From Lichenostomus cassidix (Eukaryota; Chordata; Aves; Passeriformes; Meliphagidae): a stretch of 64,000 nt of DNA. A program made the translations under genes and the position numbers. Shown in pieces: positions 38,280 to 52,000 of this stretch (positions are counted from its first letter, which is position 1; every line of letters begins with the position of its first letter). A model generated the notes under the pieces. It made no database searches and was not told the origin of the DNA. It was given only the letters and a program-made list of their open reading frames with translations. The stretch covers positions 7,978,263 through 8,042,262 of the forward strand of contig CM039196.1 of the NCBI GenBank assembly GCA_008360975.2, given 5' to 3'.

Positions 38280-41200
38280 GCAGGGCATTCTGCATTTGGG
38301 CCTGGCAGCAGCCTGGAAGCTCCTGCCATCATTTTTCAGGCCCTCATGCTATCCTGCATCCTTACCATGCCACTCTGCTCCTTGATGAAAAGATGTGAGA
38401 AAGAAAATGAGGAATTTGTCCCTTTTCATGACTTTCCCCAAGTCTCTATTTTACAGCTTGCCAATTCCCTTGCCATATATCTACCTGCAGGTTCCTCTCT
38501 TATATCTCACTTCGTTTGGTAAATTGTGTTTGTATTCTCCACAGGGTTGCTGGCAATTACAGCACACAGCGAGGTCACTGATTCACCACTGTGTTTTCAG
38601 AAACCTGCCTCACCATCCCCATGTAAAACTGAAAACGAGTCATAAGTGAGAAAGAAGCAGTTTGCAGGAACGCTCACGATAAAAGGGTAAACAAGATCTT
38701 ACACAGAACCATGCCTGGGCTTGCATCCAAACACAGTGTGTTACAGCTTTAATATAAAGGGATGGCTGTAAGATGCGTTTCGTTCTCGCTGCATGCACTC
38801 TGCTAGTGAATGCTCTGATCACCAGACACTAACTGTGTGCTGTGCACAAATCCTGCAGGAACCTGCTGGTGGAATAAATCCTCTTCCCACACTTACAGTA
38901 CACCCCTGTGCCACATTTTTGCATGTCAAGCAGCCAGAGCACAGCCATGTGTGTTTGTAAAGCAGCAATGACAATTCCATGAGGTCCTGTTCCAGCAGGT
39001 GGTATTTGGGGTACACACAATTGCTGGGAAATTTCATGTAACTTCAGTTCTTTAAAATATTCCTTCAGGTCCAGTCTGGTTCCTAGTGAATATCTATCTG
39101 ATGGGTTGATAGAGCACTCTCCAAAAGACTCCCATTTTGTTGCCATTGTCAGATCAACCCCAAAATGGTGTCCTGCTGCATCCCTCTCCCTTTCACACCA
39201 ACACATACTTGCAGAGTGAAGCTCTTTTATGGAGAAGTAATTTTTCCAAGTGCAAAGCTACCATACACAGAGGATATGTGTGGCCAAGATCTGCACAATT
39301 CACAAACTAAACTGGGAATTTCAGGACTCAGTTCTTTATTATTCTTTTTAAACCCTTCCTTTGGCTGTAAGGGGTATAAAAAGAATAAATTCAAGGTTTC
39401 AGTCACCTGAATTGGTAACTCTGATCGCTCTGTGTGAAGGTGTAAACAGAAACACAAGTCACTTACATGCAGGGAGGAGTCAGTCCCTTATTTTTCCACA
39501 CTAGAAACTGTAGTACCCTACATGGAAAGTGCTGCAAAACCTCAATGGCTTTAGGCAACTCCCAGATTAAGATACTTTTCAGTATATGCTGTTCCTGATT
39601 TCCCAAATGGTTGCACCACTCCCCACCAGCTTGTCTCCATTGACTTTAGTGAGACCTGCTAACCTACATTGCATGACAGCACCAGTGGTGCCATGAAAGG
39701 ATGAATCAGGGTCACTGAGAGTCTGGAAACTGCTGCAAAGCCAAATGTGCTCTGTCTGGCCATCCTTATGGAATCTGGGATTCTGCTCAGGAGTCTGTGC
39801 AGCAAGGGATTCACTGTTTCTTCAGCACTGCATCACCTGTGCCATACAACTACTTCTCTTTGGGTTACATTTTCAAGGAGTTGTGAAAAGAGCATTTTAA
39901 AAACTCTGCCATTGTCTTGTACTGCTATTTATATGTGAAAAATAGCTTTCCGAGCCTCCTCGCTGCTAAACTCAGCTCTGGTGCAGCAGAAACCCCATCC
40001 TGTTCAACACCTTATTTTGCTTCTGTATCCATGTTCCTGAGTTTCTGGATACTAAATAGAAACAGTGTAGCCCTCCTTTTGATATTAAGTGGCATCTGCA
40101 CACCCAGGTCTGCAGAAACAGGCATCAGACACTGGAATGCAAAGCATAGGTACCATGGTACAGGGCATTTGTACACAAACATTGAAATGTTCAGTTTGGA
40201 AGTAACTGGAAGTTTTCATTCCACAGATTTTGAGTTGCTGTATGAAATGACATGAAACCCACCAAGTTCATGTTCACACACACACAAAAAAATACACGGA
40301 CAGATGGCACCTTGTGTTTCTGGCAGCGTCAGCAGGTTGGACAAGGATTAAGCAGGTAAGATGAGTGGAACACAGGCTCTGTGACTGCTGCTCATAGAGC
40401 TCCCCAGGTAGAATTGACTTGAACAGAATTATGATTCTGTCTGAACAAACCACAGCCCTGTCCTGTCCCCTCCACATGCGCCCTGTCAGGCCTGCAGCTC
40501 ATTAGTGGAGCAGTACAGGATCCCTGCATTGTCACTCTGCATTTGGCACCTTGTAACTAGAAAATTTCTTTATTCAGCTCTCTCAGCCCAGTCCCCAGCT
40601 AGCAAGTCAGTCATGAAAATTAGTTCTTGTGGAAACACAGTGTGGTGATGAGAAGATGCAGGAAGTTAATGACTACTGAACAGTGAATGCAATTGGGGAA
40701 GGAAGATGTTAACAGGTAGGATCCTACAACCCTGTAAATCAAGTTCTCTGTCCAACCTGCTACTGTAACTGTGCATTTGGGGTTGAGCACTGATGTGTAA
40801 GAATGAGCACAAGCTCTGCAGGACAAGGCTGTGAATCCTGAGCTTCTGTGCAATGGCTCTTACCCTGCATTTGATATCATCATCCAGTAATCATATTTTA
40901 ATGAGGGAGTAGAACATGTTAATTGTTTTTCTTCTGCTATTCTATATGGCTGCAAATTAAAGGGACACCAGGGAAGCAAGAATTACAGCCCTGTGTTTTA
41001 GGATGGTGCACACTTGCTAAATATACAGCTTGAGTGTTTTGTCATAGCCACTTCATTTGTATGATGTGCTTTGTAACCCATAGCTTGTAACAACAACAGC
41101 GACAAAAAAATAGATGTATTGCTTTTGTCATTGTGGCACCAAACCGGTGAGGATAAAAGCAATGGATTTAGTATCTTAAAGTGAGTGTACATCAGGAAAT

Positions 41201-44200
41201 GATGTTTTTTTCGTTTTATCTTAACAGCACATTTCCTGGAACTATCTAGAAAAAAGCTGCTAGATACCAGCTACACTCTCGTATTTTAAAAAGAATGGCA
41301 AAAAAGGTAAAAATAATGCTAAGGGGAGTTGCCAGGTACAATTCTGGTGCATAACTAATGTAAATTTTTCTTCTGTTATAAATGAAGTATTTGGTTCTGT
41401 AAATTCTGACTCCTCTTTCAACAGGTCTACAGTTGATATTCTGGGACACCTTTTAGAATCTTCCAACAAAAACTGCCTGGAGTTTAGTAAATCCTGACAA
41501 TTAACTAAATTCTTGTATTTCAACTAAGATCTTCCTCCCATGTGCTGAGTCCTTGGCATACCTCAGGCACTACAGAACCTCCTGTCAGGTCTCTTTGGCA
41601 CTTGCAGAGCTCTTAAAAAACGGATTTCAGCTTGAAGCAAAATTTCTGGTGACTGGTAATGGGTCACCAGCACATGGTGATGGTACCTTGTCTGAACAGC
41701 AAAGTAAGGGCTGGCTGCTTGCAGGGCTGCAAGCAAGTAAAAAAAATAACATTAATTTCTGTGATATTTATTTCTGTGTCTAGGACAAAGGAAAGAGACA
41801 GCAGGTTTGAACAAAATCTCCCCATAAATATTGGCAATTCTTTAGAAAAAAATACTCTCATTACCCAGGAAAATCTTGCTGTCATATATGACATTAAACA
41901 CCTGAACAAGTGAATTTCCACACTGCATAGAAGGATTTAGTACTTTCTTACTTTCTGGGAAAGTTTTTAGCAAAGCCAGCAGGCTGGGGCTGAGTACTGG
42001 CATGATGGATCTTTTTAGAAATAACTCTTAAAAGAAACTGTGTTCTGCAAGTCCAACCCTTTTACAGGGGAACAAGGACAGCAATGTGTGAGCACTGCTG
42101 CATGCTGTAGTGTGGTTTTGTGCCTCACGTTGGCGGAAAAAACAAGTTGATGGTGGTACAATTTGTAAAGCAATTACTGCTCCTGGAATTGATAGTCTGG
42201 CTGCTAACTGGGGTCTAACGGAATCAGGTGTTTGATGGCAGCACTGCCCAAACTAGGATAGACAGAGAAAATATTACATTTTGAGCTCTAAATTAGAAAC
42301 ACTGAAGTTTTTATTTGGACTTCAAAGGCTTACATAGAGACCAAAGCAGTGTGAAGCTCTGTGGTCAGTTTACACTAAAAAAAAAAAAAAAATTAAAAAA
42401 AAAAAGCAACAATGTTAGATTGAAAAGAAAACAAAAAGTCACTGAATTTGCTCTTGCATGGAAAAGACCACAAGCTCCAGGAGCATTTGCCACTGTGCCA
42501 TGTGACCGACCTTCCCCGGCCTAAGGATGGTGGATTATCATCAAAGCTATTTGGGCATATGCACATGACCTCACAAAAATGTGCACTAGCAAAAATATAC
42601 TTTTTCTCAAGCCAAAAAGGGAACAAAATTTTTCATAAAAGAGACCTAAGCCTTGCTCTTTTGCTGGTGATTGGATTAGGTAATGACTAATTAGATGAGG
42701 TCATCACTTTCTATGTCATATATATACAGTATTTATGGAGAATTTACTCATTCTAATTAACAGAGTAGAAATAGTTTCTTGACAAACTTAATTTTCCTGA
42801 AACTAAGAGTCTTGAATTTGCTCCACTTTTGATCTTTCTTTGGTGGCTATGTTTGCTTTACATTAAAATAACTTCTAACATTCCCATTAAGGATAATCCC
42901 TCCAGCAGCCACAGTATGACATTTCTATATTAATCTTTTAAGCATTTTAGAAAAGCAAGGTTTCATGTTTTAATAATCACAGTGTTTTTCTCTGAGGAGT
43001 TGTAAAAATTTATGGGGCTTTTCTATCCTATTTGACTTCTACATCTTTAGAGTTTGGTGCTAATGGCCCATTCAGCCTGCTTACTCTTTGACTCCTTTTT
43101 TATTTCTTTTTCATCTTCTTACAAAAGAAAAATTGCTTCCGTGCCTTACGCTGTTGCAGATGCTATTCAAGTGGTAAGTAATTTCAATCCAACTGGCAGA
43201 AAAAACCTCAGTTCACCCTCATCTCAGAATCACTTGGGGGTCTCCAATGTAGACATATGCATACAAACCCTTTACTTCATAATTAAGAACAAAATGTAGC
43301 CAGTTGTTTAAAGCAGGAAGAGCAGCATCATCAATATACATACACACATTTTTAATAGTTTATTGGCTTGCCTTAAAAAATAAAATTTCTTGCTCCAATA
43401 TTTTATTTAATTCTTGCTTTTTTAGCAGAAAAATAAAAGTAATAGATGAACTGTGTTTATTATAATTATAAGATGACCATAAAAATGGCTTTCCGGTGCC
43501 CCTGGAAGCATTTTTGCCCCATACTACCCATACTTCGTTCTGTGCAGAGCCAGGCAGGACATTGCAACTAATAAAAATCCAGCCATGCAATCACACTAAC
43601 AAAACAAGCAAATTCCTCATGCTGTCACTACGACCTCTCTCACTTCTCACACTCTCCCTTTCTGAAAGCCAAAAAATCTTGGCCCTTTTGGACAAAGTAA
43701 TTTCCAAAGAGGAGAGAAAACAACATGCCTGCCTCAGGTCAAGATTGCCTCTGGTGATTTCCATTGCTGAAATCCCAGCAGAAGAGGAGATACAGCATCC
43801 CAATTAGGCAAGTCTCAAAGCATTTGTGGTTATAGAGAACAAAACCAATATTCTCTGTTCCAATGCAAGAGGAAGATACTTAGTGAGATCAATTTCTTGT
43901 GAAATGTTTCACTTGATTTGCACAAGCAGCATTACTATCAGAAACAGGGCCTTACTCCTTACTGAAGCCACCTGTCTGCCCCATAGAGAGCCAAGGGGAT
44001 CAAAAAAGACAGAGAGGATAAAGAACAGAGCAGTCAGCAGCAATTCAGAATGTTTGGTAATGAAGGAGACAGGAGTTTCGGGGGCTGAGAACACCCACCA
44101 AGGAAAGTGTAGTAACTATAAAGGAGTGGGAAAATGTAGTTTCTGTTGCATATTCAGGACTGTAATCAAAGAGATAAGTGCCAAAAGATCTGCAGCATCC

Positions 44201-47200
44201 AGAAATTGTCAGGGTTGTCTTGCCACAGGTTCCTCAGTGATCTTATCCTGAGTGTTTCATAACAGATCGAATGATAGCTGGAATGCATGTTTAAGAATAG
44301 ACAAGGAAAAAAGCAACCCTGTTTTGTACCAGAGACTCAATGCCCTGTTCAAAACCAGCAATAAGGGCATGGTGGCAACTCAGTCACATCCAGCAGCATC
44401 AGCCCTGCTCAATGCCTGGCAGTCAGCAGGCAGATGGGTCTCCCCTCAGCACAGCTCTGTGATTTACTGCACACACACAAAGCTGGAGTAACTCGAGTGC
44501 CTCCTGGATGATTTATAGAGGCGTGGGTTGCTCATCTAAGCAGAGGAGTGGGATGCAGAAATGCTTGTGCTCTAACCAGTTTCCGATGTGGAATCCTGCA
44601 GCCCAAGGCATGTCAGGTTGTTTCTCCGAGTCTCTGCAAGTTCCCAAATCTCAGAGCAAAGCCCGTCTTTTTTGATGTGCTATTAAAGGTCCCAGGAGAA
44701 CAGGGAGAGTTTGCAGAAGTGCCCAGCTGCCCACTCCAGTCTCTTTCCTGCTGTGTATCCAGCTGTCCCCTCGGTCAGCCCCTAAGAGCGAGCGAGTACT
44801 TGGTCTGCATGAAGGTGCAGTGATTTCCTTCAGGAGCCTCTGGGAGAGCCAGTGCAGCGTATCTGCTGTGCAGGATGCAAAGGGCAGTGCTGTTGTTCAT
44901 CTGTTTCACAACCACATAATTCTGGTCCTTCATCACTCCAGAACTTTCCTTTGGCCCTTGTTTGTCTGAGCACTTGGAACAAATATTTACCCTTTTGTTT
45001 CTCTATTTGTACAATTACGGGTGTAACATTTCTTGCTCTGTATCCTTCTCCAGTGTTTGTAAAGCCACTGAAAAATGCTACATTTTTACTGACAAGCTAA
45101 AGATATTTTTCAGCAAATAGTGTTGATGATGTCTATTGTTTTACTCTTTATGTCAAGTTTGATCTTCAGTGAACATTTTGAATAAGTAGGCTATTACCTG
45201 GCAAATATTGTACCAAGGAGTAGGGCCACTATTAAGGTTTAGGACATTGAATTTGTCACCGTAAGTTAAGCAAAAGTTGAAAATATTTTGCTTTGATTCA
45301 GCCCAGAGTCCTGCTAGGGATGCCCTTAGCCTGAGAACACCATATGGGTGGTACTGGGTGGCCACTGTGATGTCTTTTGTGTTCCCAGTCAATGATATCT
45401 GCAGTTGCCTGTCCCTGCACCATCCTGTTACCCATCACTGGTTAGAGCAGGCTAAAAGCTGCTGTAAATGACACGCTGGCCCAGGGGCAGTAGAAAAGCA
45501 CCAGGAATTCCTCCTTTATCTGGGTTTTTAGTATGTTGCTTTTTTACTTGCATTGTCCTTAAGCTAAAACAAGAATGCTGCTGGAGATTTGTGCCTGAAG
45601 AGAAACAGAAAGGAAAAAAAACCAATGCAAGTACTAAAAAGAGGGAGCAGCAGAGAGTTCCTATTCCCATGTACAACCCCTGAACTGGTACTAGAGATCT
45701 GCAAGAAAGTGTCACTCAGCCCTCGGTGCTGATACAGAAAACAATGAAACTAAAGCGCCCCAAACATTCATAACCAGTCCTCTGTCTGTCCCTGAAAAAA
45801 CCCCAATCTCATGTTCTTTGTCCCCTGAACTATAGTCACCTTGAATTACATGGTAGGAAATGACTGGCCAGGCTTTCCATTGCCGCTGGCACTAATCACA
45901 GAAGATGAATATGAACTGACCAATGGTGTTTATAACCTTGTTTAACAATGTCAGGCACTGGGCTGGAGTATGTCTCCCTTTCACCCATGCTATTCCAGTG
46001 GCTCCAGCGCAGTAATTTCAGGCTTACACCAGCATCAGTGAAGTCAGGCTCAAATAGAAAAGTGCTTTTAGGACAGAAACATCCAACAACACTTTTGAAA
46101 ATTAAAAAGAATGGGAAATATCAGAACCCACTGAATTTCTTTGCTCTGCAGCCCAGGTGTACCCAAAAGCCACTTTCCATGAAAACAGCACAGTGCATAC
46201 TAGAGTGAGAGGGTCTGGCCTCTGAAGCCAGAATTAAACAAAACATGTTTCACCCCTGTACATTTTAAGGAACACTTGAAAAATCACAATAAATACAATC
46301 CACATAAGTACCAAACAAGAAAATGTATCTCTGGTGGTAGAGGAACTTTTATCTTGGGTCACCAGTGCCCTGCTGGCACTGTAACATATTTATTTTTTAG
46401 CATTCAGTGACCTTTGATACCAGTAACTACTGAGGCTGCCAAGCTGCCCATGGGCTCTTCCATGCCAGTCTTTATCTGCTTTGTGTGCTGGGCAGTCTGG
46501 AATTGAACTCTGCCTGTTTGTGAAGAGGTGGGCAGGGGAGGGAGCAAAATTTCTGAGGACTGTGCCCTGTGTGTTCTGTATGTGCCTCTGCGTGTGACAC
46601 CGACTCTGAGGCCACTGATACTCAGCTAATACACACCTAGGTCTGTGTGCACATATTCAAGGGCCCTGTAGTTTCTTTCTCTTGTACAGCATAAAATGTG
46701 GTATTTGCATGGCTGTTGGCTTTAAAGGGAAGCTGCCAGCTGGTCTACAGCATACCCAGTATTCTGGTGTCCACTTTGGATGGAAAAGAGCCTTTTTGTA
46801 GCTCTAGTGATTATCTTCTCTAACACATTAATTAAAAGCACTGCTGTGACCTGTCCAAAACCAGAGTGCTCCCTGGGTTTGTACTTTACCCTGGGCAGTG
46901 CCAGCTTTTGGGGAGTTTGCACAGCCTTGCTGTACTATGCTTCAATTCTTTTCAGCTAAGTTCCTAGGTTCAGAGGCACTTGTCAGCCTGATCCAGCTGC
47001 ACCAGCAACAACAGGGCATGGCTGACGTTCACCTAGAACATGTTCTCACTCACTGAGAAAATGCCAAGCTAGGGAGGGAGGAAAAGGTGGCTTTTAGTTA
47101 GACCTTCACCAACTAAATCAAGCTAAAATTACGTATGCCCTTTGCTTAAGTGCCACTGCTTGAGAAGCAATCTCATTACGTGTGGTAACATGAAAGCTTA

Positions 47201-48095
47201 AAAGCATTCAGCTAAAACCAATCCTTCTGCTGTCCCCTGGTCACCAACTGGCAACAAAGCTCCACACTGACACCAATCTGGCAACCTGTAGAGTTTGTCC
47301 TCTATTACATTTTGCTTCTATAAGCACAGCTATTATTGGAACTGCTTACTTGACCATATTGCGTGCTTTACCTCCATCTGACAATAATTCATTCTTCCAG
47401 CTTGCAACATTAATTACTTATGCATACTATATGCACTGCCTCTCTAAGTACACACACACATTAAGAAAGCCAAAAGATTTTATGTACAGCTGAATTTGGT
47501 GGGGGTTTTCTCTTTTATTTTTACCTAATGTGAGGATTAGAAGAGATTTTTAGGTTATCTATAACTTGAATGTCATCACCAGAAATACTCAGAAATGCAG
47601 TATATCAACAAATACTGGCTGTCTCTGTGGGTTATTAAAGAAAATACAAAATATAGCTCTGTGTTTCTATGCTGTCCAATGAAAAATAGAAGCAAAACTT
47701 CACTTAAATATGTATTTTATGAATGGATGTGTGTACACACACATATATGTACTTACACGTAGACAAACGAAAAATATTGCTTTTAAAAAAAATGTGGTAG
47801 TCAGTTTTTTCCCTTAAAAACAATCTACTTTTCTTCATCATTCTGCATAGAGTTGTGTATAGTTAATAGAGAGCCTGACATATCCACACAACAGTTCCTC
47901 TTATCCTAAATCAAGAACCCAAAAGAGGCAGGATACATCTCCATTCTCAGGGAATCTTCCTCTTTTCAGTGCCTGCAGAAGAAACCCTGGATAAGCTTGA
48001 AGAAGATGCTTAATTTTCCACTGTTAATGGTGAAGTGCTTCCCAAATACATGTTTGCTATTGTACGGAATTGCATCCCATTTCCATTGCTTTCCC
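38280..48095. other. Intergenic DNA
   Basis: No supported exon or RNA gene. Noted items are an interrupted A-run at 42377-42405, a homeodomain-site-rich stretch at 42667-42760 and a CA-rich patch near 47730-47750. The reading frames of up to 141 residues show no family features. Confidence 0.65.
42377..42405 (+). repeat. Interrupted poly(A) tract
   Basis: A run of 16 A, then TT, then 11 A. It could be a simple slippage tract or the tail of an unrecognised retroposon. I see no SINE or processed gene body immediately to its left. Confidence 0.85.
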
Positions 48096-49095
48096 TGTCT
48101 TCCAGCTCACCAGCCACAATTCTCTGATGTTGCTAATGATGGTGCCTCTTGACTCTCTCATCAGGACATTTCTTTACCATTCTCCGGCTTAAACGACAAT
48201 TGATCATTAGAGTGAATATTAAACAAGTCCAGTCTTGAATCACTAGAAATCTCCATCCCAATAGCAATCTATTGGTATCTCTCCTTCAGACAATTCCTTA
48301 CGCATTTTGCTGCTCTTGTACTAATCCCCATCTTCTCCATCTTAATGAATAACTTCCCATGTGGCATCATATCAAATGCTTGACTAAAATCCATATAGAT
48401 TAGATCTACTACATTTCCCCTTGCTTAGACAATCAGTTATCTCTGCAAAGATATAGTCCAGGACACTTGGCAAAATCAGCATTGTGGTTGCATTTTATCC
48501 TGTTTATCTTCTCTTGCTGTCTTTTAAAAAATACACTAAATATGTTAAATATATTTTCCTTCAAAATTCTTCTGAAAGTCTGGGATGGTCTCAAAATCAA
48601 TGAGCTCAGTGGTTTCTTGCACAACTGTCTGATAATTTTTAAAATAAAAGTATTATATCTACTAGTTCATATTATATCTCCTATATTCAAATCATGCAAG
48701 AATAACCTCCAACTCAAAAATTTATTTCAAATGGTTGCTGTCTGTCTGGTAGTACTTCCTTTGGAGTTCTGGGATGAAAATTACAGGTCTCCCTCACTTG
48801 AAAAAGTTAAGCCCTTTTAGATTGGTTTTCACCTTTATTGTGATAACTTCCATTTTCTTCCCCTCATTCCAGCTACTCATGCTGGTTTTGCTCCCTTCTT
48901 CAACCCCACTGCTCCTCTTAAAAGCTACGGAAAAGCTTCCTTTAGATTTTGGGTACAAAATATCTTTTCCTTCTTCACACTACATGGTAGCACCAGTTCT
49001 TTTCTTGTTCCCTGTTTATTTACATGCCTGAAGAAATGCTTCATTTTTGTTTTAATTTCCTTTGACATCTATTTGAGCGTTATTTTCAGCAAATC
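48095..49095 (-). mobile_element. Decayed CR1-like LINE, reverse-transcriptase region
   Basis: Read on the minus strand, 49070-49015 gives KEIKTKMKHFFRHVNKQ, matching the CR1 segment KNNKKGFFRYVNSK upstream of the RT domain. Next, 48440-48330 gives CLSKGNVVDLIYMDFSQAFD and then MMPHGKLFIKMEKMGIS, corresponding to the RT palm motif A (DFSKAFDTVPH). Near 48235-48200, LFNIHSNDQ resembles LFNIFINDL. Stops and frameshifts interrupt it throughout, so it is a dead fossil. RT motif order and the phrase DFSKAFD place it in the CR1/L2 group of non-LTR elements. Boundaries are approximate, and 48520-48720 is hard to align. Confidence 0.75.
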
Positions 49096-52000
49096 TCTCA
49101 TTCTTCAGAACACACACCGGCAGTGGTTTGTTCATCACTTGTTTCCCTTACTCTTATTACTTTCTCACAGTCCAGAGCAGTGATGCCATTGCACAGACTA
49201 TATCAACTAATAGGGTAGACATAGTTAAATACAGATGTTTTGCAGATAGGTACAGAGTGAACATATTTGCAATGAAATTCGCAGGCCAACAGAAATCAAA
49301 GATCTTGTTACAATGGAAGCAGTGTTTTTATCTGATTAGAGCTGCAAAACCCCTTGCCTCAGCCCTGCCTATGCCAGAATGTCTCGCAAAATGCTTCAGC
49401 TTCTAGCAACAAAAATAGTGCAAGTTTCTTCTCTTCCAAGGAAATGAAAATTTTCTATCAGAAAGAAAACAACAGAGGCAGAATAGTACCTTGTACAAGC
49501 ACTAAACCACTAACCTAATTTTTGAAACTGCTACCTTCTGTTGTGTTTGTTTTGGGTTTTTTTTTAAATTGGGTTCTAAACTCATGATTTTTAGCAGAAC
49601 CCTAACAAGACAAAACAGTGCAGAGCTCAGGGAACCTGTGACCAGCCACAGCATTCAACTAGCTCAGAATGGGGGACCTTTGTGGCAATTTTTAATACCA
49701 AGGATTCAGGTTACATTTACTGTTTCTGGTTTTCCTTCATTACAAAAGAATTTCCAAAATTATTTTCTTTTCCTTCTCAGATGTGGAAAAATAACTTGTC
49801 GAATTTGTGTTCTATCAAGTTTTGAATTAGTAAATCCAGGAACAGACACAAGAAATTAGGGTATCATAACACAAAGGTCAAAAAGTAATGTTCCGTGCAT
49901 CATCCGCCAACTGCGGTCAAAAGACCAGAAGCAGCAGTGGGGGAACCAACTAATCCACCGAATGATGAAGGAGCTTTTCTGAGGATGTATATTCATGCAC
50001 AACACATTTGCAGCTAAGAGAGAAAAGATTTTCCAAACCCATCTTAGCATAAAATTGGAATCTCCTCCATGGCCATTTCTGAGTCTGTCAGAAGAGACCT
50101 TCCAGACACGTCTGACTGTAGAGGGGTGTTTCTATGGAGGGGACAGTGAAATAACTTTTTCATTTCCTGAGCTATCACCAGCTGTTCTGGTGCCATTCAA
50201 GCACAGTTTCCTGGGTCACTGCAATACCTCACACGATGCTTTTTCAGTTTCAGACTGATGTTCTGGCCCTCAGCGTTTTTCCTGGCGCTGTCAGGACTAC
50301 CCAACTGCAGAGACAATGAGTGCAAACCTCTGCTAAGAAACTTGGTTTCAATTTATTTTTAGAGCTAAATCAGTATTTATTCTTGATGAACAGGCTGGTT
50401 ACCCCTCACTTTAACCTTGCTTTCAGACACAAGCTCTAAACTGGCGTTCTCTGCCCTGTATATTTTGCTTCATTCCTTGAACTGCAGTTTCTCGCTTTTC
50501 ATGTCAGCTTTTCTGCCCAGCTTTACCCATCGGTTCGCTACTGTAAACAACTGTTTTGCCTGCTAGATGGCACTGGCCATCCACCAGCGCTGGGACTGAA
50601 GGCAGGTGGCACTGAAGAGCCGTAAGGGCACATGGCCACCCTTTGGTCGTTATTGTGTTTACTTTCTGCAATGGCATTTTCTTTGCTCAGATTACTTCCC
50701 TCCTCACCCACAGAACTCACTTGCCACTATAATAATTCTATCCACGTCCTCTTCTTGCTTCTAGGATGAGTATAAACTTGCTGCTAAACTGCTACAAATG
50801 GCTGGAACTGCTTCTGAACCCATCAGTTTGTTGAAAACTGAAATGAAACAGAAGCCCTGAAATTTCTCTGGGCTTCAGTCACTGACTTGAATCTAAGTAT
50901 TTTGCAAACAATAACTTATTTTGGGGGGAATACAATTAATTAAACTTGTCTGCCTGAAAGCAGCATTACAGAGCTGTTTGTCAAAAGGGTACTAAGGGTA
51001 CAAGGATGGTGTGAAATCTGCTTGTTCTTTGGATTCTTTTCTAAATTCTTTGTACACTGTTAGGACAAAACTCTGTTTGTCATAGCTGCCTTGGATGTGT
51101 TGCATTCAATGTACTGATCAACACACCAAGGAGGAAGTTGAAGCTTTCAACTGATTCTGCAGAGCACCCAGCACCATTCACTGCTGCCATCATCTCCATG
51201 CTCTTTTCAGCAAAAGTGCTAAAAAACCCACAGTCAAACAAAACTAGAAAATGAAGTTAATAAGTGTCTGTCTGGAAATATGACAAGCCTCTTTCTTTGA
51301 AGTATTCATGAGCCCAAACCATCCTTCAGAACATGCCCATTGTGCCACAGTGTCTGCAAGCAGAGTGTTACCATTACCCTTCTAATCAAGCCTTTCACCT
51401 GAGCATGCTTCTCTCTGCACCTGAGCAACACGTTTGCTTTTCACACACACGGGCACGTTCCACCAGTGCCAGATGTGCCCACAGTGGGTGTGATTTCTCA
51501 GAACTTGAGGGTGTACCCTCTGTTTGGATGGCAAGTTCCCCGGCTGTGGTTGCTTGGAGACATTACAGGTATCATGGTATCTGCCTTGCGTGCCTGTAGA
51601 TGTTTTCCAGGTAGGTGTGGCCATACTTCAACTTGGCTCATCAGATTCTCCACAGATGTCCATGGTTCTAGTGACAGTGCCAGGTCTAACTTTCTCATTA
51701 GTTCTTTTTCAAGCATATAATTATCACGTATGCATGAAGCTGAATCCAGTGCTGTATCACACCATATCATTTTTAGGTGCCAGACACCTAATTTCTATCC
51801 TTTTTTTTTTTTGTCTCCTCTCTACTGTAAATGTGTTCATCTCTCCCTTTCCCAAGGGATGCTGCAAAACCAATCATTTCCAAACCTAGAGAAGATTCAA
51901 ATACAAATAAAGCTTTTTAGACTAAACTTTGTGGTCACATTTTAGGATGTTTCTGTCTGTCTTCCCAACCTTCTTTCCCCTCTTCACTCTCAAAAGTTAA

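Noticed and set aside
38829..39206. 125-residue minus-strand frame
   Set aside because: No domain, no splice context and no recognisable homologue; expected by chance in 64 kb.
46357..46381. CTCF-like word on the minus strand near CAGTGCCCTGCTGGCACTG
   Set aside because: It lacks one or two bases of the core spacing and is better explained as a short inverted repeat.
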